64,000 nucleotides of DNA. Origin: Sanderia malayensis. Its lineage: Eukaryota > Cnidaria > Scyphozoa > Semaeostomeae > Pelagiidae. Positions 24,521-36,500 of this stretch are shown here, in pieces (within the stretch, counting starts at the first letter, position 1; each line of letters starts with the position of its first letter). The DNA is taken from contig RQOL01000861.1 in NCBI GenBank assembly GCA_013076295.1, positions 5,372,235 through 5,436,234 on the forward strand, read 5' to 3'. Position numbers and translations under genes: made by a program. The notes under the pieces are model-generated. The model was not told the DNA's origin and ran no database searches. It saw only the letters and a program-made list of their open reading frames with translations.

Positions 24521-26389
24521 TTATTCGGTAACATTAATAATGTTTACTGAGTCGCAAACGCTTGTTACGTCGACGTTCTCATCATTCATTTTGCAATCAT
24601 CTTCACGAACAACATCAAACTTTTTATTGTTCTGGTGTGTTTTCATGTGTTTCGACAAATGGTCGCTTCTTGTGAACCTTTTGCCGCATTCTGTGCATGA
24701 AAACCTCTTCTCGCCAGTATGTGTTCTCAGATGCCTCTGCAGTTCATCAGATCTTGTAAAACTCTTGTTGCAAAATAGCCAATTGCAAACAAATGGACGC
24801 TCGCCACTGTGCCATCTCAAGTGCGCCTTCAAATGAGATGTTTTGCCGTATACTTTGCCGCAGCCGGGTATGTGACAAATGTGCTGTTTTGGTTTGTTTG
24901 GCGAGCTTCTACCTGATTGGCAGTTGGGGCATTTGCATCTTCGACATCTTCGAGTGACACTGGTAACAGATGGGCTCTGTTGGCGAATGCCATTGCCACC
25001 AGATGTGGTGCCATGTGCCAAACTACCCAGCGTGAGAAGTGGCGATGGTCCATTGGTTGCATGCGAAGAGCTTGCAGGTGTACGAGGCAATTGATACAGC
25101 GTTGAAGGTGCGATGAGTAAATGCGCTGGTACTGACCCTGCTGCAGGGTGATTGAGCCAAGGTAGTATGCGCTCGTGGTTGGCGGGTATACGTTGTTGCT
25201 GTGATACTTGTAGCTTCAATTGACCGGCAAGTGAGCAGTTGTGTTTGATGGGACAACGCGATACTGATTTCGGAGACAATGAATGCTGATGATGAAACAC
25301 GTGTTGGTTACTTTTGGCAACATCTGGTGAAATTGATAGGACTGTGACTGGAGCAACTGGCCCTTTTGAATGATTTGAGCCAACAGGACAAGTAAACTCA
25401 GGTCTCAGAAGTGTTTCCTTGTGCAGAGATGACGGATGGTCGAAAAATCGTGGTATTCTTGACTGCGGTGATACGACCTCTGTTTGCCATGGCTGAAAAA
25501 GTTTCTTTGCTTGTGTTACATCAATTAATGGTGGCTGTTGACCAATCTTCTTACAAGTGGCAGCCAACATGGCCAAAGGAGAATGTTTTGTGTGATCCTG
25601 TAAAATAAAAGAGCCCATTTCGTCAACCCATGTACATTTATACAGACATGTTACACGTTTGTTTCAGAGCGAAATGATTTGCACTTCAGAGACACAACAC
25701 AACACTGCTGCGCGGACCTTTCGTCTCTTCAAATGAAATGGAGAAACAAAACAACTTGTGAGCCAAATAAATAATAAATGGCCATAGAATCTAATAAGCG
25801 CAAATAGAATAAAGCATGGAATAAAAGTATTCAAATTTCAAAATGTTTACGGTTTTGAACTTTTTGATTGGGCCGGTGTTGAATATTTTTAAGCATCGCA
25901 GTAATGTCGCATTGCACTCAAATGCAACAGTGTACACAATAACAATGAAATTCGCATTTGCAAATTCGCAACATATATGTTATCATATCATGGCAAATGA
26001 CTTTCTATCAACGGTTAATGGCCTAAATCTGAAGCATTACTGTTACTTTTGTACAAGGGGGCCCTTCGCTGGGTTGAATAGAAAGCTGTATGATATATGT
26101 AATGGTGGGAAGTGCAAGCCATATATTAACAGTAAATAGCGACACATCACACAAAATCTTGTAACCGTCTACAGAGTGATACATATTGCCTCAATGCCCA
26201 AATTCGTTCATCTTCCACACAATCGCAATACAGAAGGACACAATATTTTGAAACATATTCGGAGAAAACTCTTGAGCTGTTGCCAGCACACAACATAACA
26301 TAGTAGTACCTAATAAACTAAAGGAAAAGCATAATACTTACACATGAGACAATAAAGCCCTGACATCCAGGTATCGTTGGAGGAGACAT
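24521..26389 (-). CDS. Sp5-like C2H2 zinc-finger transcription factor (complete)
   Basis: Two exons (26342-26389 and 24521-25597) give 374 aa. The 16-codon first exon reads [16 protein letters not shown]. An SP box ([14 protein letters not shown]) is at residues ~22-35, a Buttonhead box ([12 protein letters not shown]) at ~232-243, and three C2H2 fingers at ~257-337, including [20 protein letters not shown] and RSDHLSKH. The finger order and DNA-contact residues are those of the Sp family, which binds GC boxes. The THQNNKK tail after finger 3 is closest to Sp5 as I recall it; Sp6-9 remain possible. Exon 2 starts at a TTTTACAG acceptor, so the ATG further upstream in intron sequence is not the start. 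Sp5 factors are Wnt/beta-catenin targets that feed back on Wnt signalling. Confidence 0.92.
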
Positions 26390-26528
26390 GATGAACAAAT
26401 TCACAAAAATCTTTCGGTATTTCACGATATTTCACGATGTTTCAGAAAAGCTATTTTCGAGGAACGAGACGCAACCGACGCTAGCGATATCTAACACGAA
26501 TTGAAGGTTTCTCTCTCTCCTCCTTTCT

Positions 26529-26537
26529 CCTTTGATC
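26529..26537 (+). promoter_or_regulatory. TCF/LEF consensus site upstream of the Sp5-like gene
   Basis: CCTTTGATC is an exact match to the SCTTTGATS consensus of TCF/LEF, 140 bp upstream of the ATG at 26389. Confidence 0.45.
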
Positions 26538-26622
26538 TCTCAGCTGTTTCTAGCTCTTAAAACTATAAAGGATGCCGCGTGAATAGAGCAGACATCAGAA
26601 GGACCGAAAACCAATCATTTAT

Positions 26623-26630
26623 GGGGGCGG
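26623..26630 (+). promoter_or_regulatory. GC box (Sp/KLF site)
   Basis: GGGGGCGG lies ~235 bp upstream of the Sp5-like start codon. A second GGGCGG is at 26725-26730. Such sites could be bound by Sp factors, including the gene's own product. Confidence 0.4.
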
Positions 26631-26772
26631 CTTCTTTAATGTCACAGTGATGGACCGCCTCTCGCTGCGATTTGGCGCGCGTTAATAGGATTGCATTGTG
26701 TCAAAGATGAAATGGGTGGGATTTGGGCGGTCAACTAATGAATACATAGGAGGGAAAGAAATTAGTGCTGTT

Positions 26773-26781
26773 GATCAAAGC
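26773..26781 (-). promoter_or_regulatory. Second TCF/LEF consensus site upstream of the Sp5-like gene
   Basis: GATCAAAGC, read on the minus strand as GCTTTGATC, is an exact SCTTTGATS match ~385 bp upstream of the start codon. Confidence 0.45.
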
Positions 26782-29700
26782 AAAATGCCGCAAATCCAGC
26801 AACACGATTGGTTGAACAACATTAAAGAGATCGTGTGTTGACACATTCACGATATAATAACCAAACAATACGAACCTGTATTGTTTATATCCGATCAATC
26901 AGCCCACCACACCATTTATGATTCAAAGATGACCATCGGATATTCTTGTGAACTTTGCCGCCGTTATTATAATGTGAAGAGATTTGGGATTATCAATTCA
27001 ACGAGTTCACAAACAGGATTTAGCTCAAAGAGACTAAAAGGAACCGATTTGCTGCAAGTCTCCAACCTATTGTTTTCAACAAATTACTTCAGCGATTTGA
27101 CATTTTTTGCAGATCGTCCGTGAACGTTAGCAAACTTGGTTTATTATCTATCATTATGATAACAGACAAAACAAAATGAATTCGAGCTTGCACGCCGAAA
27201 GATGTAGGCCCACTTAGCTCATAAGGAGACCCTTCGCCACTGATAATCATCTACTTGATCTATATACTCACTTTACTGTTGTACATGCCCTGCCATATCT
27301 ATACCGAAGAGTTAATTAGTTTCCAATTGAATGAAAAATTAGGCCTAATATTAATTACCATAAATATATGCCGGCATTTATCTAGAGGTTGTATAAGCGT
27401 AAGCAAGCATTGTCTGCATATATAACACAGCAGAATAACAACAAACTGATGCAATTATAAGCATGAGCACATTTAGGCCCGTAAATATACAAACCACAAG
27501 ATAAATTGCCGGTAATTTTGACAAGCTTGAAGCTCTGTATTGGACTTGGTGTTCAGCATGATTGTTGCAAATATCTTCGGTCAAAACAAAGGGGAGATGG
27601 TGATTACGGCAATAATGATTGCGACAAACATTTCCCAGGGCAAACGGTGTTATTTTGAAGCCAAAAACAAATATCACTGATTCCAAACATAGAAATTGCT
27701 TAACCCCTCACATACATGTTGATGTTTTTTGTATATATATCTCATGAAGATGAATGAATGAAATATAAGTTATTTCGTTATATATTGTTTTCATTGTAAA
27801 ACAACACATAATCTTGTAATCAATCAACTGCACAGCATAATATTTTGAATAGCTGTTTTTGTGACGAGACAAATTGTGTTCATTACATATCCTGACCTGA
27901 CACAAAATAACATGATTGCGGCTGTATTACTTCTCTATGTGTATTGAAGTGCCAGCGTGTCCGATATAAATTGCTCAAAATGTTAAAAGCGTCAGGATTT
28001 TGAGTGCATATGCTCCCACCCACCACCGCAACCATGCTTGTTCAAGAATGCATTGCACACATGGAAGAAATACGTGTCAAGTAAAATATGGGGGGCTTGG
28101 GGATAAATAAAATGTCTTTTCAGCTAACTCTTTGACATTTCTTATTTCGATTACACGTCCATTCTGTTCTTTGCACTTCCTTGCGAACACCATTATCGTC
28201 ATGCTCTTAATCCCGCCCATTTCCGTAAATATCTCCTCCTTTGATCTCGAACCGCTCCTCCCCACCAAACAGCGAAGAGCGAGTGTAAACAGCGCACATC
28301 ACGCTGAGGCGGCACATCAAAGCACACCACGTTCAATATTCGATTGTGAAGCAGGCCGGTTTTTCTGCATAGATGCAGCTTTGACAACAACCAGTTCCCA
28401 AAGACTATTTTATTTCATCCAGTTTATTCATCAACACACGAGGATGGTTTTATATATGATTTTCTCGTCTAATTTCAAAGAATAACAAAGGCGGTATGTT
28501 GTTTCATGGTCAACCACCCATTGAGTCGGTACGCCTGTTGTCTCACAGCCTGACACATGTTTTGGTGATTTCTTTTGACACAACTTTGCTATGATAAATA
28601 ACGGGTATCCACGATTCGCGAAGGGAGGGATAATCCATTTCTGTACTAATTTATTGTTCTCATTTTGAAGGCGTGTGAAAAACACATGAAGAGAAATATA
28701 TTTGCATTTGCAAAGCAAATAATAATAGTCGAATCCTCGAATCTCCCCTGATGGCTTTCTGGACTAAAGTGCAAAAGTAAAACGTTGTGGCTAATAGTAG
28801 TACCTATTATTGACGTGTCGGTTATCTGGTGGTTTAAAAAAGGAAATGTTCTTTCCTGTTACGCTTTTTTATTCCAAATATTATCGCGAAACGATTGTGC
28901 TCTTTGGAGTTCGAGCAGTATATAACATGATGAGACATGTACCGTAACACCGCCCCTTTGCGCAAAAGCAGAAAAGCCTTTGTCTGAATATGACGATGCC
29001 AAACCATGACCAAATAATCCTCTGATGAGAAATTGAAAGAGTTATTAAGTTTTGTTCCTTAGTCAATGAAGAAAAGGCCTCCTTTTTTCTGATAAATGCC
29101 ACACCTTACCAGTGTACTTTGAAGTTATTCCTTTTAAACCGATCGTTTCTGGGAGTTTCATGTAAGATCATAGTACTGCGCATTTGGTAACATCTATTGA
29201 TCAGCGGAATATGCAGAGAGGGCAAAACAAAACAAAAAGCAAGCTGCATGGAGTTTTTATCTCTACAAGCCTGTTTCGTAAATAAAAAATAATCTCTATA
29301 GTCCATCTCCTGAAAAGTGGTTGATTCACGAATCAGGCTTGAAGAGAGATAAATATGAACATGGCCTGTTTTTCTGTTTTCTGCCTATGTAAGCACTACT
29401 ATTATATTACACTGTCTATTGTTATCACGGAAAATTAAAACTAACTTCTATATAAAGATTGAGATATGATTATCGTTGACCATGAAATAAAGCCATAGCC
29501 AAATTAAGCCAAATTTGAAAGCGAGGTTAAAAAACAATAGAACTTGAAAACGAGACTGTTATGATGTCATCAAATTACTAAAGAACAAAAGAAGTAGCAC
29601 ATGATTGTTCAGAATTCAAGAATGCACACGGTTTCGATAATTATCATGATTTGAGTCTCGGTGCGCATTTTTTCTGCATTAACAACCTGAACATCCTTCC

Positions 29701-30017
29701 GTTACTGAAAATCCTTACAACAGCGGCCTGGAAATTCAAATTAGCTTAATTAAGACAAATTTCAGCTCTAAGCCAAATCAATTTTTTCAAGCCAAGTATA
29801 GGCAAAAATTGTCAGTAGGATGTGCTGTTTTGTGGCGATATCTATGTCCAAGTATGTTGAAAAACAAGAATAAAGTCCGTCAAAAAATAGAATTAATGTA
29901 TAACAAACAATCAGCAAAGTCTTCAAATATAAAGTTTACCACGTTTTATTGAAAGTTTTCCAAAAGTCATCCTATGAACTTATGATTTACATTTCATCCA
30001 GTTATTCGACTTCTGCT

Positions 30018-30122
30018 AAAATCGAATAATCCCCCATTGGGGGCTTATTTTGCAAACAATAATTCAAGGTGGGGGCTTATTCGAGGGAGGGCTTATTCGA
30101 GGCTATATCGAGGATTTACAGT
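30018..30122. repeat. Degenerate mariner-type MITE copy
   Basis: TCGAATAATCCCCCATTGGG is followed by GGGGGCTTATTCGAGG-type blocks and ends TCGAGGATTTACAGTA. It has the same block architecture as 23396-23696, but the left terminus is eroded. Confidence 0.4.
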
Positions 30123-30594
30123 ACCATGTTCCATTCATATTCAATTGTTAAGTTATGCAATCACACCAACAATATTTTCTTCGTTACCGACTATAACAGC
30201 TATTTCTAACCTTTCTTTTTCTCGTTATTATTTCGAAACACATCGTCAGGAAACTTGATTTTTCTGATAACAAACTGTCATTACAATAAGACTGGTCTGT
30301 TAAAATTAATTAAAAATAGCCGCGTTCTCCTTTTGTTTTTTTTGCACTCAGCACAAACTGTACCCAAAACGTCGTTTTTCGAAGCTGGCGCGCAAAATTG
30401 TATTGTGTGCAAATAAATACAAGGACCTCTTGATGCTATTTGAAAGTTCATAGCTGTTTACATGCATAAACAAAACGCTGTTGGGGCATTTTGAAACAGA
30501 ATATTCAAGAAACATTTTGTTAATACCTTTTCTACCATTCTAAAATGCAAAATAACATATGAATGACAGCATTGACATATTTCTTGTCCAACAT

Positions 30595-33500
30595 TTACTT
30601 TTTCTTAACTGATGTAAGTCCGGCGCCAGCATTGAACTTAAAGAAGATGATGTCACCATCTTGAACAACGTAGTTTTTACCTTGTTGACAATATTTCCCC
30701 TTGGCCTGTTGCAAAAAATAATATTCAAAACTTTGCAAAACTAGCCAAAAAACATTGTCGAAACATTAGAAGGTGTTAAGGATAAATGAAGGAAATGAAC
30801 GGAGTGGAGTGGGCGAGAGTCGAGTTTCATTTCTCGTTAATACAATCGATTATTAACTGTGGATAAAAAAGCGATTCGATAAAGCGTAAAGGGGGTCTTT
30901 GAGTTACAAGTCGAGCTCCAATCTGGTATGTAAAAGCCGGGACATCAAGGGTGTGCCAAACAATGTGAGCAGTAAAAGTTCTTTTGAAGTGTTCGGCCCT
31001 ACCACTTTTTAAATGCTTTCTATATAATTGGCATCTTTTTAGTAAACAAATGCCCATGATGAAAACATCTTAATCAGCATGACAATAATCCATTCATCAA
31101 TACATGAAGCAAACGTATACCTTTACGGCAGACTCTGATCCTAGTTCATGGAAGTCATCATATTTCATAACCTTCAGTAAAAAAGATGGGGGTAGAAATC
31201 ATCAGGTCAGTGTTTATTCAAAAATAAACGAGTCATTGTCAAGCCATTATCAAAATGAATTCAACTTATGAGTCTACACATTTGCTAAAATACAACAACA
31301 TCGGTTTCGATGCTTGTTCTGCCTCCGGTTGAGTGTTTTATATGGGGTTCTTTTGTTATGGGTTCTTTTCTATTCAATGTAGGGCCATGCTACACAAGAG
31401 TTATCAGGGTAAGGATAATGATCATGCATGCTCACTTCGGCCATGATAAATCCTTTTTCGAAATCTGTGTGAATCTTGCCGGCCGCTTGGGGAGCCTTTG
31501 TGCCTTTCTGCAAGGAAAAACAATGTAAAAAAATCAAGAAGATTAACATTCTTATCATTGGGTAGAAACCAAAGCTGATTAACCATAGTCAATAGAAAAG
31601 TGTTTACTTCTATTGACTATGGATTAACTTATCAGGGAGCTCATAATAATTCAAGAAAAAACAATTGGATGAGTGCTACGCATAACGTTCATAAACATTA
31701 TCTGGTCAGAATGTGTCGTGCAGGGTTCAATAATATCTGCACGGTACAAATGGATAAAAATACAAGCATTTTATGGGAATGATCAGAAAATTCGTACCCT
31801 TGAAGAAAACTTTTAGTTTGGTAAAAAACGTTATTGATATATAATACATTTTGAAGAGGCAGGTAAAATAAAATCGTGTGAAAAACAAGCGGTTAATACT
31901 TTTGCCTTAAAAGGGTAAAAAGGTCGCTTACCTGGATTGTCCATGCTTTTACTTCATCTTTACCAGCCGTAAAGAAGTATTGAAGTTGCAAGGTTTGGAA
32001 ACCAGTTTTGATGATTTTCGGCAAAATACTGTCAAGAAATTACTAAAGATTGACAACAACAACTCGGTTCTCGTTGGACAAATTTGTTTATTTTGCTAAG
32101 GACACCAAGAACCACTCTTTTAAGAACCTACGTAGATGGCCGAAAAATTTTCAAACCCCAACGAATTTTTCAATTTTGAATATTTCATCATTGCAAATAA
32201 CCATAGTCAGTAGAAGAGGCTGGCATATGGTTAGCATTCTCTTATTGACTATGAAATAACTAAGAATTAGGAACACGGTTCTATTCCTTTTCCACGAGCG
32301 TTACGGTTGATCAGATAAAATTCTGCTTCGAATGGCTCCAAATATCAACCTTTTAATAATCAAAGTTTGATCTTTAGAGCTCAGAAAAACTGCCAAAATT
32401 CCCACTTTCTGGTGAGTTTTCAATTCAACGTGACACATAGCAACATCCTATCAACATATAAGCTAACAATCAAATGCGCAAATAATTAATCAAGTCACAA
32501 CTTACGTCTGTGCTTTATGTTCTTCTTGATATTGTTTGGCTTCCTCAGGTTCCATTTCTAATACCTAAAGAATACAGAATCATTTTGATATCAATAACGT
32601 GATTTTTTGTGAGAAATCTGATTATTATCATACTATAAGTGAATGATTCATCAGGTTAATGTTGTGAAATTCAAATACGCATACTGGCCTTTGAATTGGG
32701 CCTTAAACTGAATAGTAAAACAATGGAATAGTGGAATCATATATTGCAAGCAATACTTTGCTGTAGTAGATTTTTAGCACACTTTAGATCTCCGTCTTAA
32801 AAACACTACTTTCTTATAAACAACTTTTAAAGAAAAATAACTTGGTACGCGAAAATGTCATTCTGAACATTCAAATTACCTTAAGTTCAAACGAGCCACT
32901 AAATGGGATAATCGAGGCACCAGGATCATTTTTATCAATCCAATCCTTGATTTTCACCAGCCTGAAAAATAAATTCAGATATAGAGAAAATTCATAATTA
33001 ACGCGCTGTGAAACAATCCTTTAAGAAATAATCAACTATAATGAGTTAACCATTTATTCTTTTTCCTGATGAAATCCTTTTCCGAGAGATTTATCAAGTA
33101 TATCATTGGCTTGGCTGTTAGCAGCAAATGCTTATTAAGCAATTCAATCTGAAAAGAGAATAAACAACAATGTATTTCCAGGTAATAAATTGATTAGTAA
33201 GCACATTGATTAGTAAGTTCATAGGAGAATGCGCGTCTCACGAGAGAAAAAATAAAATAAAAATGAAGTTACATAAAGAGTGAGTTACATGAAATTATAT
33301 AAAGAGTAAAATATTCCGTTCAAATCTACAAGCTGCAATAAAATACTGAAATATTGTATAAGAATTAATTAAAATTATCCTCGTGCTAACGTGTGTAACA
33401 TTCTTATGGTATGTTAAATGCGGGAAGGACGCAGAAAAATGAAAAACAGATAATATGACAAGTCGTTGTAGACTTGTTGCATTGCATTATGTTTAATAAT

Positions 33501-36500
33501 ACTTCTTTAATGTACTTTAGTTTCTGCATCATCAAAGAATATGCGCATACCTCTACTGCAGTCCAATGAGTGGAAAAACGTATATGCTTCTTATCCTCGG
33601 ATACCAATGTGTAGAGCCTTTTCATGAAATCCTGATGAACAAATTCAGATCACAAATCATCATAAATAATCAGAGGCAAAGCATTGATGTTCAAAGTAAG
33701 ATACATTACCGTTTTCAAGCAACACTATACAAGACAAATATTATTCAATACTAAAATACACAGTACTTACAAACTCCAATAAGCCCTTTTTATCTCCACC
33801 TCTAACAACCTTTTTCTCCAAGTCGTTCTATAAAAAATGACACGAAGTGAAAATGTCTGATAATAAGGACTGTTATTAACAAACAGCGATAGGTAAAGGA
33901 GAGTATCAGACTGCACAGAGAACTAGCTTCTTTGCAAGAACTATTATAGAACGTATAAAACGGATTAAATGGGGGTTGGTAATGGTAAGCAAGGTAACAT
34001 GACCAAATGTCATCGAAATATTCCAACAGGCAGAGAAACTTGGTAAACCTGAACACTAACGAAGTACAATATAGAAAATGAACATTGTGTCATACTGATG
34101 CTTAAAGTAATGTTTATTCTCTTATTAAAAATATCTAAGGATTCATAAAAATACATGCTGTGTTTAAGAGTACAGAAACCTCCTTGGCTAACCCAATTTC
34201 ACTACTTTTCAACTGATCATATCAAAATAAAATCATCATTTGTATGTGGTATGTAGTAAATTTAAATTTCAAGAAAACAAATTTGATTTCAATAACAGAA
34301 CTTACAATTCTCGCTGCGAGATATTCTACATCCTGTAAAATAAATGAAAACTGTAGAAAATAAACACCAATAACAATATAATTAGATAAAAACAACACGC
34401 ATGGAAGCTTTCAAGAGTCTCATGGAGACCAAATAGCAAAATTATTAGAATAAACAGTGTGATAACATCTTAGGATAACTCATATTCATTTCAACTAAGA
34501 TCACCTCGACCGCCCAGATATCCATATTTGGACTAAAATATCCCGTCATGAAAACAAGATGCATTTATAAATAACTGTACTTAAGCTCTAAAAATAAACT
34601 ATTGAAAGACAATGGAGAGACTTACAATCTCCTGTAAAAACAAAGTGAAAATTGGCAAATATGAGCTAACCTTAAGTCTAAGCTCCTCCATGATGGTTTC
34701 TATGTCTCTGACTGGATTGATATCACCATCAACATGTGTGACATCTTCATCATCGAATGCTCCTGTATATGATGGATGATAATAGAAAATCCAATTGTTT
34801 ACAATGTGTTTACTTCAAAATAAAATCATATGCATAAAACAATAAAGCAAATAAACAACACAGACAAGCTAATCATTGCACAACCCGCTAAAAACCAATC
34901 GGACATCTTGCTGATCTGTCTCCGCCCCAAGAAACTCTAGTTTTAGTTTTAGTCAATAGATCAAAGATATTATTAGCTGCTCCTGGTTCCTTTTGTTCTT
35001 ATTTTTTAAACAATTCCAAATCACTTCAATCTCTATGGAATCGTGAGTCAATACTATTATTGTTTGTCTTGTGTTGATAATGACAATATAATTAACTGAT
35101 CTAGAGGAAAGCATTTTACTACGAATAATCCTGTTATGACCACACATAAATAAAATAAATAAAGATACCATTAAAAGTTCCGAAATCTTAATTGTTCGAA
35201 CATGGGAAATGACGCTTCTATGCAAAACATATGCAACAGCATCTACACAAAACTAAATTACTGAAAAGAAGATTGAAATTAATAAAAACAGAGGAGTGTA
35301 TTATGTGAAAAGGCTTACTTAGCATGTGGAAAATTGAATCACAGGCTTTGATATGCGATAAGAATGCATTTCCGAGACCCTTTAAGAAAACAAAAATAGA
35401 AAACAAATTACACAAAATGGAAAGCAGAAATGAATTGTAGGCATAGTACACCATTTTGATGCTATTGTACTTTGATTTGGTATACAGTACTAAATATGCA
35501 TAAAATGAAACTTGACTTATTTTGGCATATTTCTACGTGTGCTCTTAAGAAAGTCACCCCACTCTAGCCTGGATGATATCGAAATATCTGGGCTATAAAA
35601 TTCTATGGATACTCTCTTTTACAATGGATTAACATAAAGTGATCAAGAGGGAACATCAGTTGCCAGGAAAATTAAGTAATTCAAGATCAACATAATTTCT
35701 AGATGGCTTGAGCTTGTGGTGAAAAAATTCCACTGTGTCAATAATTATGGCAAAGCAAGTTAAAGTAACCATTCCGTTACACTCGCTAATTAATTTAAAA
35801 GCCATATATACAATCTTCAGGCTATAGCAGCAAACTTGATCTTGATTCACAGAGCTTTTATGGATTGATTGTCCTCTACAGTTAAACTTCTATAAATTGA
35901 GCACCCAGGGGAAATGGGAAAGAAAATTTTGTTTGAGTCAACAAGAGTTCAGGCTCATTCACAAGGTATACATATGTCAAAATGCATCAAGTCAAAATCA
36001 AAGAGAGACAGAAACAATTTGCATTACACAAAAGTAAACCTATTGAGATTCAAATGCATATACATTATGTATTTGTATATTGAGATAAGAATTTGTTCAA
36101 TTTGCATATGGCTGATTAAAAAAACCATTTAACCATTATATGCAAGCTGACAAAAAAGAGCTTAAATGGATTGCTGTTTCTCTCTCACCTGTCCTTCTGA
36201 TGCACCTTTAACCAATCCAGCAATATCAACAACATTTAAGAATGCAGGAACTTTGCTGACAAGAAAGAGTCAATGATTTAACATTTCAGAATAACATTGG
36301 TGTTGGAAAACACAAGGAAATTAAAGTCTATTATAGAGTCTACTACTTGAGCAGTGTAAAAAATGTTTTTGTAGTAACCTAAAACAATGAAGGGGAGCAG
36401 TGGTGGTCCAGTTGATTCAACAATAAACAATTATATCGAGTGGGTTGTAGGATAGGTGCATTCATTATGACTTTGGGAGATGATACATTGTAGTTTCTCA

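Larger units (their letters stand above)
26390..30594. other. Upstream region of the Sp5-like gene to the OLA1 3' end
   Basis: No protein gene is supported. The proximal 400 bp hold two TCF/LEF motifs and GC boxes. A comparatively GC-rich patch at about 28120-28420 has a third exact TCF motif (28238-28246) and TCCCGCCCA. A degenerate mariner-type repeat lies at 30018-30122. The rest is anonymous AT-rich sequence. Confidence 0.5.

Noticed and set aside
27378..27686. Minus-strand 102-codon frame with a hydrophobic stretch upstream of Sp5
   Set aside because: No homology I recognise and no neighbouring exons; treated as chance.
28132..28485. 117-codon frame in the GC-richer patch
   Set aside because: Probably open only because of the local base composition; a regulatory reading is simpler.
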